A stretch of DNA of 64,000 nucleotides, from NCBI GenBank assembly GCA_037178625.1, contig CM074140.1, positions 2,108,001 through 2,172,000 on the forward strand, in the 5' to 3' direction. The notes below the pieces were generated by a model. The model did no database searches, had not been told where the DNA came from, and saw only the letters and a list, made by a program, of their open reading frames with translations. Numbering within the stretch: position 1 is the first letter of the stretch; every line of letters begins with the position of its first letter. The DNA is from Skeletonema tropicum. Its lineage: Eukaryota > Bacillariophyta > Thalassiosirophyceae > Thalassiosirales > Thalassiosiraceae. A program made the translations under genes and the position numbers. Below, in pieces: positions 21,880 through 31,858 of the stretch.

Positions 21880-22099
21880 TGGCCTCTGTGCGGGTGATGG
21901 ACGAATCCGCCTGTGCTTGTGCAGGAGGCGATACACCCTGCAGAACGGACCCCTTCGGCGGTAAACTTCCGGAAGATGCCTGTTTTTTTGTTTGAAACAA
22001 TACTTTTAGTTTTGACGTTTGCGGCCGCTTTTCATCGTCAGGGGAGGGTTTCTCCCGAGTGGTCTTCGCACTTTTGGAAAATTTGTTCTCCACTGCCAT
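21872..22099 (-). CDS. short upstream overlapping frame, possible uORF or N-terminal exon
   Basis: A 75-codon frame from ATG 22099 encodes a Lys/Ser/Pro-rich peptide and ends at 21872, overlapping the BTB start (21879) by a few bases in another frame. It might be a regulatory uORF, or the true N-terminus joined by a frame change around 21890. No domain is visible. Confidence 0.3.
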   Translation of the reverse strand: MAVENKFSKSAKTTREKPSPDDEKRPQTSKLKVLFQTKKQASSGSLPPKGSVLQGVSPPAQAQADSSITRTEANE

Positions 22100-22824
22100 C
22101 TCAAAAATCAATGTTGTTCCCAAAGGGCGTGTCGGCTTCCTTTATTAAATGGACTTCAAAGGGGTGGGGGCATAAGCATGTACATTCACCCAGCCTCTTC
22201 CTCTAGCCTCTCTCGAAGAATAATAGAGACTGCACAGCATCTCACAGCACACAGCCAACGCTTCTGTTGGTCGAAGGGTCGTAGAGAACCCCAACTACTT
22301 CCTTTTACCAAGCAAGAACCTACTTTTAGCTAATACTTAGAGTACTTAGCTACTTAACACCATTTTATTCAATAAGTTGCAAAGTGCGAACAAGATGAAT
22401 TTAGAACCGGATTGATAGCGACCGATGGTAGACCGATGGTCTACGAAGGAGCCTGTACAATACCATCTGCTTGAAGATTGGAAGAAAGATCTGATCGTAG
22501 AATCATTTTTTTAATCCGATACGGTATCAAACGTCTCTTTGAAATAGATGCAAAAAGGTGTCATTGGTAGTCTTCGGTTCGCGTCGGATTCTAAATTTTT
22601 GCCCCCGGAGGGGGCCCTTTTTCACGTGGGTGTGGGCATGTAGGGTTAATGGGGGTTAATGCTATTTACCACGCCTGGATCAAAATTGACAGAAAGACTC
22701 CCATCTGGAAGAACAAAATCAAGATAAATTAGAATCCCCGGGGGATTGTTGCAATAGTTTAAACTTAAGCTTTCCATACCATTGACCACCTGACCCGATA
22801 GTTGGATAGTCGATAAAGTCCATC
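22100..22824. other. intergenic, nothing recognised
   Basis: There are G-rich and C-rich runs (GCCCCCGGAGGGGGCCC near 22600 is a short palindrome) but no gene with a credible start and domain. Confidence 0.4.
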
Positions 22825-24195
22825 TGATGTCCTAAAGAGGGCATGGTTAGCTTGTACTTATGTACTTTTGCTCTTACCTACCATGGTTGGGAAGTTGCGC
22901 GCACGCTGCGCGGGCTGGCGGCAAGTTTTGTGTTGCTGTTGAGAGGTGTGTCTCTTTGTCGGAGGCAAACTTCAATGAGAACTGATTACACGTCGTGCCA
23001 ACTGTCTGGATTACACCCTCCTCAGCGGTCGCTTTTTGGGATCTTACATCGTGCCAACCAATCATTGACGGCGCAGCATTACGAGAAGTGTATTTTGTGA
23101 GGGCTTCGCCCGAACTGTGATTATCATTGATTACACGTCGTGCCAACTGTCTGGATTACACCCTCCTCAGCGGTCGCTTTTTGGGATCGCACATCGTGCC
23201 AACCAATCATTGACGGCGCAGCATTACGAGAAGTGTATTTTGTGAGGGCTTCGCCCGAACTGTGATTATCATTGATTACACGTCGTGCCAACTGTCTGGA
23301 TTACACCCTCCTCAGCGGTCGCTTTTTGGGATCTTACATCGTGCCAACCAATCATTGACGGCGCAGCATTAGGAGAAGTGTATTTTGTGAGGGCTTCGCC
23401 CGAACTGTGATTATCATTGATTACACGTCGTGCCACGTGCCAACTGTCTGGATTACACCCTCCTCAGCGGTCGCTTTTTGGGATCTTACATCGTGCCAAC
23501 CAATCATCGACGGCGCAGCATTACGAGAAGTGTATTTTATGAGGGCTTCGCCCGAACTGTGATTATCATTGATTACACGTCGTGCCAACTGTCTGGATTA
23601 CACCCTCCTCAGCGGTCGCTTTTTGGGATCTTACATCGTGCCAACCAATCATCAACGGCGCAGCATTAGGAGAAGTGTATTTTATGAGGGCTTCGCCCGA
23701 ACTGTGATTATCATTGATTACACGTCGTGCCAACTGTCTGGATTACACCCTCCTCAGCGGTCGCTTTTTGGGATCTTACATCGTGCCAACCAATCATTGA
23801 CGGCGCAGCATTACGAGAAGTGTATTTTGTGAGGGCTTCGCCCGAACTGTTATTATCATTGATTACACGTCGTGCCACGTGCCAACTGTCTGGATTACAC
23901 CCTCCTCAGCGGTCGCTTTTTGGGATCTTACATCGTGCCAACCAATCATTGATGGCGCAGCATTAGGAGAAGTGTATTTTGTGACGGCTCTAATTATCTT
24001 ATGCCCGAAGAGGGCATGGTAGCTTGTTACTTATACTTTCGTACTTTTGCTCTTACGGTACCTACCATGGTTGGGAGGTGGATGGAACCATGGTTGGGAG
24101 GTGGATGGAGGCAGTGTTTTTGGTGGCAAGTTTGGAAGTTGTTGCTTTTGAGAGGTGTGTCTCTTTGTCTGAAGCAAATTTGACGAACTCGCTCG
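22825..24195. repeat. about 160-bp direct repeats bracketing a minisatellite
   Basis: The left copy (about 22825-22983) and right copy (about 23998-24195) share GAGGGCATGG, CTTGTACTT/CTTGTTACTT, TACTTTTGCTCTTAC, CTACCATGGTTGGGA and GAGAGGTGTGTCTCTTTGTC in the same order. The right copy contains an extra duplicated ACCATGGTTGGGAGGTGGATGG. The minisatellite at 22984-23985 lies exactly between, so the whole may be one composite element with long direct-repeat ends. Confidence 0.75.
22984..23985 (+). repeat. 145-bp minisatellite, seven units
   Basis: Units start at 22984, 23129, 23274, 23419, 23571, 23716 and 23861, each with GATTACACGTCGTGCC. Period is 145 bp except the fourth unit (152 bp), which carries an extra CACGTGC; the last unit has the same insertion and ends in a diverged tail near 23985. 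Each unit has the same small hairpin (GGGCTTCGCCC), a pair of CGTGCCAACxxx sub-repeats and only a few substitutions. Higher-order pattern: units with the 7-bp insertion are fourth and seventh. 145 is not a multiple of three, so translated peptides shift frame between units and coding is unlikely. Confidence 0.92.
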
Positions 24196-24936
24196 CTCTC
24201 ACTTGCCACTCCTCGACAAGAACGAAACATCGATATCATCCCCGCATAAAGTCACGAGGTCTTCGAATGATCTTGATGCACCCATTGCAAAAGTCACTGC
24301 AGAATTCTCTTCATTCGCTCTGATGGTAACAATTGCTGTGTGAAGGAGGTCCGGTACCCCAAACAGAATGCTTTTTGTAAAGATGCGAAGGCTACTGCCG
24401 AAAAAAAATCAGAGCTGGCTCTGATTTAATTTTTTTGCGCGCGCCCAGCATCAACTAGCAAAACACTAACAAAACAGACAAAACAACCATGTGAGCATAC
24501 CCTCCTAGAGCGCGCCTATCAACTTATTCAACCCAAACTAAATACGCGGAATGTCTTGAGGAGATGTATCCGAATGCAAATACAATTTAGGCGACCGAAT
24601 TATATTGACACGGTAAAGAGTTACAGACGTACCAAAAGTGCCTATTTTCGCTAGCAATTCTAGTGATTCTATGTATGACGCATGCGTATATGAGCACCTC
24701 TGCAGCCGTTGTAAAGCAAGTATAGCGTATATGATGACTCCCAGCGGTTTAATCGAAAGGTAATAACATGTACTATCAACTTATGCCGGTGCAGGTAGGT
24801 GGAGGGACGATTTTGCGGCGTAGTAGGGCGTAGAGGCGACTATTGCAGTCGAGTTTTGTGTTTTGTGCGTAGAAAGCTAGCAAAATTTTCAAATCAGAGC
24901 TGGCTCTGATTTTTTCAGCTCTGATTTAATTTTGGC
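24196..24936. other. non-coding region with two copies of a perfect palindrome
   Basis: The hairpin AAATCAGAGC-TG-GCTCTGATTT occurs at 24406-24427 and again at 24891-24912, followed at 24914 by a further half copy (CAGCTCTGATTTAATTTT). The pair brackets about 460 bp without a coding frame and abuts the helicase relic, so it may mark the ends of a small foldback element. Confidence 0.55.
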
Positions 24937-25623
24937 GGTAGAAGGTAATGCTGCTCAAGCTCAAGAACTTTTTGGTTTGATGGATGGTGCTGTGGGAAAT
25001 GTCCATGATCCCTGTTACAAGACAAGAGATGGCCCCTATGCTGATGGTCATGGTGAAGATAACAAAATTCAGTATGCAATAGTTGACTTCCTCGACTCAG
25101 ATATACCAGAAGCGGACAAGTTCTTCCCTGATCTCCCGCGTACCTGCATCCATATACCAATGGTGGAGGAGAAATGTGAAAGGAAGTGTTGCAGTGTTCG
25201 AGCGCTCTAACTCAGGTACAGGTACTGCAAGGCCCTGTCCATCCACAAGAGTCAGGGAATGACCGTAGGGCCTGGCAAGCAATTTGAGTGTCTAACTGTA
25301 CACTACCCAACAGGAACAAGGTCCATGCCTGGGTTTTGGAGCTTGTGGCCACATCTAGGGTAGAAGATTTGAGCTGTCTTGCAATCGGTATCAAACCTGC
25401 TAGTGAGCTGTCAAGGCAGGTGCTGAAAATTGGGACCACAGAGGCATATGCAAGCCGGAAGGCATACCTTGAAGATATTAGAGTCAGAGCAGCAGCATCA
25501 AAAATACTAATAGAGGAGAGGATTGCTGCAGTAGATCCCAACCCAAATGCAGAAGAGAGGACTTACCAAGGTGGCATTGAACTTCTTCTTAACTGGGACA
25601 ATGACCTCACATCAAGCAAATAA
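24937..25623 (+). pseudogene. PIF1-like helicase C-terminal relic (Helitron or related)
   Basis: The first frame (to a stop at 25210) contains FPDLPRTCIHIPMVEEKCERKCC, close to the family's 'PIPPV...C....C..R' region. After a frame change the DNA encodes ALSIHKSQGMTVGPGKQF near 25230-25280, which is the helicase motif resembling 'A.TIHKSQG.T', and ELVATSRVEDLSCLAIG near 25335-25390. The rest (to 25623) is a charged helical tail. PIF1-family helicases of this type are typical of Helitron elements and of free-standing helicase-like repeats. The 5' Walker motifs are absent, and the frame breaks mark it as non-functional. Confidence 0.75.
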
Positions 25624-25963
25624 TGACAACTTGTAACACTAACGTATAATCAATATAGATATATCTACTATGCTTGTAATGCTTGGACCTATCAATCAAC
25701 TCTTACGTATCAATCAACTATTACATTTGACCTTCTTCCCTATTTGCTCTCCCTTCTCTGTTTTACACATACCAACAAAACTACTTTGGCGTGCCAACCG
25801 TCCCTCCGGGGGCGCTTCACGGAGTGACCTGATTATTTTAGTATCCAGCCTTATCCAGCCATCGGGGTCACATAACATACAATACTCATAAGAAAGATCA
25901 CGAAGGGAGTCCGGTCCCTATCCAGCAACCATCTATTTAATAGACGAGACAATAAAAAAAACA
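25624..25963. other. intergenic upstream of 7-TM gene
   Basis: Nothing defined. The sequence before the ATG at 25964 is A-rich (AATAAAAAAAACAATGG), a good diatom-like initiation context. Confidence 0.4.
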
Positions 25964-27469
25964 ATGGACGACATCACCAAACGCCGCATCCGTACAGCAG
26001 GCATCTACATTCCCCTGCTAACCGGCACACTCTCGGTCATCGGTTCGGGCTCCATCCTCTACTCCATCTGGGCACGCCGGTCCACCAAACTCAAAGATCC
26101 ACAGCATCGCATTCTCGGCATGATGTCCATATTTGACATTGGATATTCCGTCAATAAGGCTCTTATGTTCCTCACCTATCCGGCTGGATTGGGCGTGCCA
26201 ACGTTTGGAAATACAGCCACATGTTCCCTTCAAGGGTTTTTTACTCAATTTGGCTACGCTGCCGGGACTTATAACCTCGTGCTGAGTATTTATTACTATT
26301 TAATTATCAATAAGGGTATGAAGAAGGAAGAATTTGCGAGAGTATGGGAGAAGGTGATGCACAGCATCGTGATAATTTGCCATTTGAGCTTTGCAATTAT
26401 TGGTGTTTCGATTGGGTTATTCAATCCGACTCCGGGATTTTGTTACATTACCGCTGCACCGGGGTACTGGTGTAAGGCAGACAATTCATGCACTAAATTT
26501 GAGAGTTCTTCTGCATGGTATTATGAGGCATTTGCTCAAGGCTGGATCCAACTGGCCTATGTGGGCGTTGTTTTGACGAATACACTCATATACTTGTTTG
26601 TGCGAAAGCAGGAGGATGAAATGAAAAAGTATCGTCATCGAGGGAGTGTTGGCATTGATGAGTTGTCCGACATGGAGAAGAAATCATCCTATGCAAGGAG
26701 TGTATTCATCCAATCGATTTTTTATGTTGGTGCATTCTTCCTCTGTTGGTCGTGGGCAACGATTTTCCATCTCGTTGGGTGGATTACGGGAGTTTCTGTG
26801 CCGTGGATTACATTGCTTATTAACACGTTTCTCCCTCTTCAGGGCTTTTTCAATGCATTCATCTATGCACGCCCTCGGTACCTTCGATTGAAGAAGAATC
26901 ATGTGCATTTGAACTTTCAGGAGTTGATGAAGCTTGTATTTTTTCCCGATGATGGGACCCGCGATCCAAGAAGACAGAGCAGCTTTGCAAACTCATCAGA
27001 GACGAAAAGGGGATTCAGGAGCTTGATACCAAATCGTTGGTCAAGTCGAAGCAGGAAGGATTCAACATCATCGATGCCTAGTATGATAGCGTCGGATTCA
27101 GAGAGAGCCAAGGCAAAGTCGGAATTAGAGGGGGCCAAGGCAAAGTCAGTTACATGGTCAGACAGCAAACGTCAGGACGCTGACGTAGAAAAGGGAAAGA
27201 TTGGGAACGGGGGGACAGCAAATGGGGATCATTCACCAGCTGAAGAAGAAAAGGTCGAGGAGGCGGATCAAGCGAATGATGTTGACGAGTTCATTGATAG
27301 CCCCAGCTCCCCGACATCTTTGATGTCTGACGCTGACGAAGAAAACGGAAAGGTTAATGAGGATCATTCACCAGCTGAAGAAGAAAAGGTCGAGGAGGGT
27401 GAGCAAGTGAATAATGATGAGGAGTTCGTTGACAGCCCCGATTCCTCGGCATCTTCAGCAGGAATGTAA
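25964..27469 (+). CDS. seven-transmembrane receptor-like protein with repeated acidic tail
   Basis: The 501-codon frame starts at ATG 25964. Seven hydrophobic segments are visible at about residues 13-36, 48-69, 92-114, 131-152, 192-213, 246-270 and 277-298. The last ends in FNAFIYARPRY, resembling the 'NPxxY' end of a GPCR helix 7. Short cytosolic loops are basic. This suits the slime-mould cAMP-receptor-like or related GPCR classes found in diatoms, but family assignment is tentative. The C-terminal 180 residues are disordered, Ser/Arg-rich, then strongly acidic with two near-copies of a 40-residue block (DHSPAEEEKVEE ... FxDSPxSxxS) and paired ERAKAKSELEGAKAKS. Such a tail could carry phosphosites for desensitisation. 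No intron is needed. Confidence 0.68.
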   Translation: MDDITKRRIRTAGIYIPLLTGTLSVIGSGSILYSIWARRSTKLKDPQHRILGMMSIFDIGYSVNKALMFLTYPAGLGVPTFGNTATCSLQGFFTQFGYAAGTYNLVLSIYYYLIINKGMKKEEFARVWEKVMHSIVIICHLSFAIIGVSIGLFNPTPGFCYITAAPGYWCKADNSCTKFESSSAWYYEAFAQGWIQLAYVGVVLTNTLIYLFVRKQEDEMKKYRHRGSVGIDELSDMEKKSSYARSVFIQSIFYVGAFFLCWSWATIFHLVGWITGVSVPWITLLINTFLPLQGFFNAFIYARPRYLRLKKNHVHLNFQELMKLVFFPDDGTRDPRRQSSFANSSETKRGFRSLIPNRWSSRSRKDSTSSMPSMIASDSERAKAKSELEGAKAKSVTWSDSKRQDADVEKGKIGNGGTANGDHSPAEEEKVEEADQANDVDEFIDSPSSPTSLMSDADEENGKVNEDHSPAEEEKVEEGEQVNNDEEFVDSPDSSASSAGM

Positions 27470-28326
27470 TAGTCAACATGAGTGGTATATTCTTCATATT
27501 CATGCATGTAAAAACAGAGAAGAAAGGGGGGTGAATGTTGGTTAAAAGCAACGAAAACGCCTCGCTGTTGTTCATAATTAGAATGAGATTCTCAGTACAT
27601 CACTTATTGGTTTTTCTTCATTCTGAGCTATTGTAGCGAGAGAGAGAGATGTGAGTAAGGCTTGCTAGAGTACATCGGGTTGTAGCTGTAGCGAGCGAGA
27701 GAGCTACGACAGTATCAACATACCTTAGTATACTGCTGGTTCTATCAGGGGACAGGCAAGAGGAGTGAGTTTATCCTATGGACCAGCAGGAGACAAAAGC
27801 AGGAGATTAATGTTACTTCAGGGCCTGTAAGACCAGTAGTGGTGGCGTAAGTAGGCACGGATGTAAATACATAGGAGGATAGGAGAGGATTTTTCACCAG
27901 GGTTGATCCTTTTGAGTGATGCTTTCTCCTCCTTCAGATGTGAAAGTACCGTACCGTCCTAAACATGGAAAAGATACGTGCTAAATCTGGCTAAATAAGC
28001 TTCAGCCATTACTGAGCAAAAAATCTATTCATCGATGCATGAAAGAGGCGGTCCCCCTTTAGGAGGGTCTGCCCCAACTTTTTACAGCAACAAAATACGT
28101 AGGAATTAGTACTAATATTGGGCCGAAGAGATGAGACAAATCTTCTGGAAAAGCTCTACAACAGCCCTTGCCCTTGCCCTTACCCCTGCTGCCAAATAAT
28201 ACTCCTTCTAACTCTAAACTCTGAACTCTGAGACCTTGGACCCGAGACTACGAGAGGGCTGTTCATATATATTTGTATAGGATAGAGAAGCAAACCCGCC
28301 AAAGCGCAGCGATAAAACAAAAAAAA
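27470..28326. other. intergenic, nothing recognised
   Basis: It has GAGAGAGA-type runs (27638-27700) with a repeated TGTAGCGAG core, and no coding frame. Probably contains the promoter of the downstream gene. Confidence 0.4.
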
Positions 28327-29493
28327 ATGGTTGTCAAATCACTCCTCCTGCTCTGCTGCTCCACAGCATCATTCCTAAGCAACAACCACATCTTCGTGCA
28401 CTCCATGACCGAAGAATTCCGCCTCCAAGAACGTCAAAAACACAACTACAGCTGGCCTCCCACCGTAGTCCCCAACACACCGGGGTGGGAACGCATCATG
28501 TCACGGCGCTTCGAACAACTCTCACGTATCACTAACCGCAATGACAAGTGGAATGGGTGGCTGGCCATGATGACATCCGCTCTAGTTACAAATTATACCG
28601 AGAATGGGTGGGGATTAACACGTGCCCCGGAACACATTACCGAAAGGTTGCAGCAGCGGTTGAACCGTACATTGCTGGAGGAGGGGATAATTGATCCTTC
28701 GGGGAAGTATACACAACCAGAACATCATATACCCGTCATTGGGGGGGAACGTCCCATTATGATCACCGATGGGAATGACAATCGACAAGTTTTGAATGAA
28801 ATGAAACCCATGTTTGAATGGTGGAGTGGAATCGACCTCCAACCATCCATTGCCTATGGTATCCGTGCCTACCGCAATGATTCCAATTTGTTAATGCACA
28901 TTGACAAAGCATCCACTCATGTCATCTCGGGAATCTATCACGTCGGACGGAGTGAGGATGCCGAACCTTGGCCTATCGTCATTGAAGATTTTCGTGGGAA
29001 TACGAATCAAGTGTATTTGACTCCTGGAGATATTCTATTTTATGAATCTTCCAAGTGTTTTCACGGGAGGCCACAAACGTTTATTGGGGGGTATTATGCT
29101 AGTTTGTTCATGCATTATGCTCCAGCGAATGACTTTGATGGGGAGGCATTGCGTTATGAGAATCAATTGCAGGTCCCTCCTCATTGGCATGTCAATATGC
29201 AGCCATATGAGGGATTGGATGAGTTTGAAATGGTGGGGACTTCGTTTAAAGAACCAAAGTGTAAGAATTTGTTGTGTTCGTTGGATGAGACGAATGAGCA
29301 GAGTAAGCATACGGTGGATTGGTATGGACCTGCTCCGAAGGGTTTGATTGTGACGAATGGTTGGGATCCGGAAACGATGGAAGTGCCTAAGGAATGGGTG
29401 GAGAGGGGATATGATGGTGGCAAGAGAGGACAAGGAGGTATTGTTGATGAAAAAGTTGATGGTGGTGAAAAAGATGAACATGATGAGCTTTGA
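28327..29493 (+). CDS. secreted prolyl-4-hydroxylase-like Fe(II)/2OG dioxygenase
   Basis: I start at ATG 28327 (A-run followed by ATGG), giving 388 residues; a frame opening at 28273 is less likely because the hydrophobic signal (MVVKSLLLLCCSTASFLS) would be internal. The catalytic domain has the metal ligands HID in LLMHIDKASTHVISGIYHV (residues about 196-215) and the distal His in SSKCFHGRP. Substrate-strand and 2OG-type residues sit around PGDILFYES and GGYYASLFMHY. This fits the P4H alpha-subunit/2OG-FeII superfamily, which hydroxylates proline in secretory proteins or modifies small molecules. Potential N-glycosylation sites (NYS, NYT, NRT, NDS) support the secretory route. The C-terminus is Gly/Asp/Glu-rich. 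Confidence 0.75.
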   Translation: MVVKSLLLLCCSTASFLSNNHIFVHSMTEEFRLQERQKHNYSWPPTVVPNTPGWERIMSRRFEQLSRITNRNDKWNGWLAMMTSALVTNYTENGWGLTRAPEHITERLQQRLNRTLLEEGIIDPSGKYTQPEHHIPVIGGERPIMITDGNDNRQVLNEMKPMFEWWSGIDLQPSIAYGIRAYRNDSNLLMHIDKASTHVISGIYHVGRSEDAEPWPIVIEDFRGNTNQVYLTPGDILFYESSKCFHGRPQTFIGGYYASLFMHYAPANDFDGEALRYENQLQVPPHWHVNMQPYEGLDEFEMVGTSFKEPKCKNLLCSLDETNEQSKHTVDWYGPAPKGLIVTNGWDPETMEVPKEWVERGYDGGKRGQGGIVDEKVDGGEKDEHDEL

Positions 29494-29762
29494 TAGCGGT
29501 CGGAATAAGAATATTGTTCAAGGATATGTATCAGCACACCCATTCTTTCTTCAAGTAGGACAGAGTGTTGGTCGGATTTCCAAGCGTCTGTGAAACATGA
29601 GACTGTTATTACGTATGTATGAAATGCAAAAGACTATGAAACTGTAGGTAATATCCAACTTGGAAACATCCTATCCTTCATTCAAATCTCTTCCAATGAT
29701 TTTGTAGGGAACAATGTCCCAATAACATACCCTGGTGACGGTTTCTTTGTCGTAGAATATAT

Positions 29763-31455
29763 TCAATTCTCCTCATTACCTGTACCTGTTGCTCGTGTAG
29801 GAAACAATGTAAAACGTGGTGCTGGTGCTGGAATTGGATATATTTCTGTAAATATGAGGATGGTACCGTCTTGAGTTGGAGTGATTGTTGGAGCAGGCGT
29901 TGAAGTTGGAGTAATGATAACAGTGCTTTCTTCTGATATAGCTGGTGTTGGAGCTGAACTTTCTTCTTCTGATGGAACTGCTGTAGGAAGATAAGTTGGT
30001 GTTGTCGTAAAAGAGGCTGTGGGAGGATAAGTTGGTGTTGCTGGAAAAGAGGCTGTTGGAAAAAAGGTACGAAACCCGCTACCACCATCGTCTTGTGCCG
30101 AAGTCGGTGGAAGAGACAGTATTATATCAATTTCTGTTGGTGAAGCCGATGGACGAGCAGTTGCTTGCGTTTCAGATGGCATGATAGATGGTGGGGCACT
30201 GGATACTGTTTCAGTTGGTGTAACTGATGGACTAAATGATGGTGTTTCTGCCACAACTTGCACCACTTCCGATTCTGATTCCGTTTTTATTGTACTACAA
30301 CCAAAGTTATCAATGGTTATAGCACCACCATTATCACTGTTACATAATTCTTGCTGAATCCAATCATATGCATCTGAAACTCGTGCATACACTCCTGGAT
30401 ATCCTCTATTTCATTTCGATTTGTCGAGAGAGAAATGAATGAACGTTGAACGTAGCCATGTTAGAGAGATGAATGCTGTACAATGCATGAGACACACCCA
30501 GTCCAAACAGAAACTTGCAACAAACTTCTCACCTCACAGCACAACCGTATCCCCAACTCACAACCCCCACCAACAAATCACCAGCACCTCCATTCTCCCA
30601 CTCATCCACACCCTTTTTCACCAAAGGTCCACCACTATCCCCATTACAAGAATCTTCTTCCACATCATCCTCCGGATTATCATCCGCACATAACATTTGA
30701 TCTCTTAGCAAACTATCATAGTTATTCCATCCAGTGCTTGTCGTGGGTGTCATCATGTTCTTGCATTCCTCGTTACTTAGTGCAAATTTGTCAAGTTCCT
30801 TCAATTGTTGAGAGATACTCAGCGAGTTTACATTAGTGTATCCGTGTCCAATGACTGTGAGGAGCTCACCTGATTGTGGCAAAGATTGATTTTGATTAAG
30901 TTGTGGTAGTTGTATCATCATTTCTTCATCATCAGTATTGATAGTAGTAGTATTGACGGGTGTTTCCAAATAGAGCAATGCAAAGTCATAATTCGGTGCT
31001 CGATTATTGATTCGTGTAAACAGTGGATGTAATACCACCCTTTGCACATGGATCACTTGACCATCACTCTCGATTGTAAAATCAGGTCGACCAATGATGA
31101 CATGTAGTAGTTGAGGTGAATAGAACAAGTCATCGACACAATGTGCCGCTGTCAGTACAAACTGTGGAGCAATGAGAGATCCTCCACAAAAGTGGGAACC
31201 GGTCGTCCCATCACTTCGTACCTTGCGGAGGGAGGTGTAGTAGGTGTATCGATTTGGTGAGGCGATGGATCCACCGATGATGCGTGCGGATATTTGCCGT
31301 TGATGGTTGGCGGCTTTGTTTCTATGGCCGCTGCGGAGAGATGGAGTGGAGCTGGCGCATGTCACCACTGTCACAAACAAGACTACTACTAGAGGAGGAA
31401 GGAGGAAGAGGCGCATCATGATCACTGGCACAAGAGCATATGATGTATGCTTCAA
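29763..31455 (-). CDS. trypsin-like serine protease with Ser/Thr/Pro-rich tail, two exons
   Basis: Exon 1 is 31455-30533 and exon 2 is 30405-29763; the 127-bp GT-AG intron (donor GTGAGA) splits an Arg codon in phase 2 just before GYPGVYARV. The product is about 521 residues; ATG 31416 is an alternative start that puts the signal peptide first. After the signal and a short propeptide comes ARIIGG, the activation site. The triad is His in LTAAHC, Asp in YDFALL and Ser in CNGDSGGP, with SWGYGCA following, as in chymotrypsin-family S1 enzymes. The C-terminal 200 residues are a mucin-like tail with repeated PT/TPT motifs, common in diatom secreted proteins. The gene is divergent from a close paralogue at 31859. 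Confidence 0.9.
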
Positions 31456-31858
31456 ATTTCTGTTATAGTATCATCATGATGCTCTACTCCTCTTCCTTTG
31501 GCAAGAGTGACCATACAAGAAGTGGAAAAAGTTGCACCTGAATCTCTTCACAAGATTGGCCGGGACAAGCTTTTTGGCCGGGAGAATAATGTGAGTGAAT
31601 TGGCACATTTTTGATACTTTCTCAAAAATGCGATTTCTGGGCTTGGTGTGGAATGCTGAGAAGCGAGACTTTCTTGGTAATTTTAAAACGGGAAAAAAAC
31701 GGCCACCACTCAAAAATCAGACACAACAACCGCCGATCCATCGACTCCGATAATAGTAGCATGCTATCGCTACTTAGCTGAGGGGGAACACAGAGAGCCG
31801 TTGCTTGGCACAAGAGCATGGTGCCCAGTACAGCTGTATATAACATAGTAAAAAGAAG
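31456..31858. promoter_or_regulatory. divergent intergenic region between two trypsin genes
   Basis: This 403-bp segment separates the starts of the two paralogous proteases, so both promoters must lie here. I see no confident TATA box or repeated operator; a TATATAA-like stretch occurs at about 31839. Shared regulation is plausible but inferred only from the geometry. Confidence 0.45.

Noticed and set aside
22843..23969. Overlapping plus-strand frames with a repeated DYTSCQLSGLHPPQRSLFG peptide
   Set aside because: The 145-bp period is not a multiple of three, so each unit falls in another frame with early stops. A repeat artefact, not a protein.
22984..23985. CRISPR-like array
   Set aside because: Units are contiguous 145-bp repeats without unique spacers, and the genome is eukaryotic.
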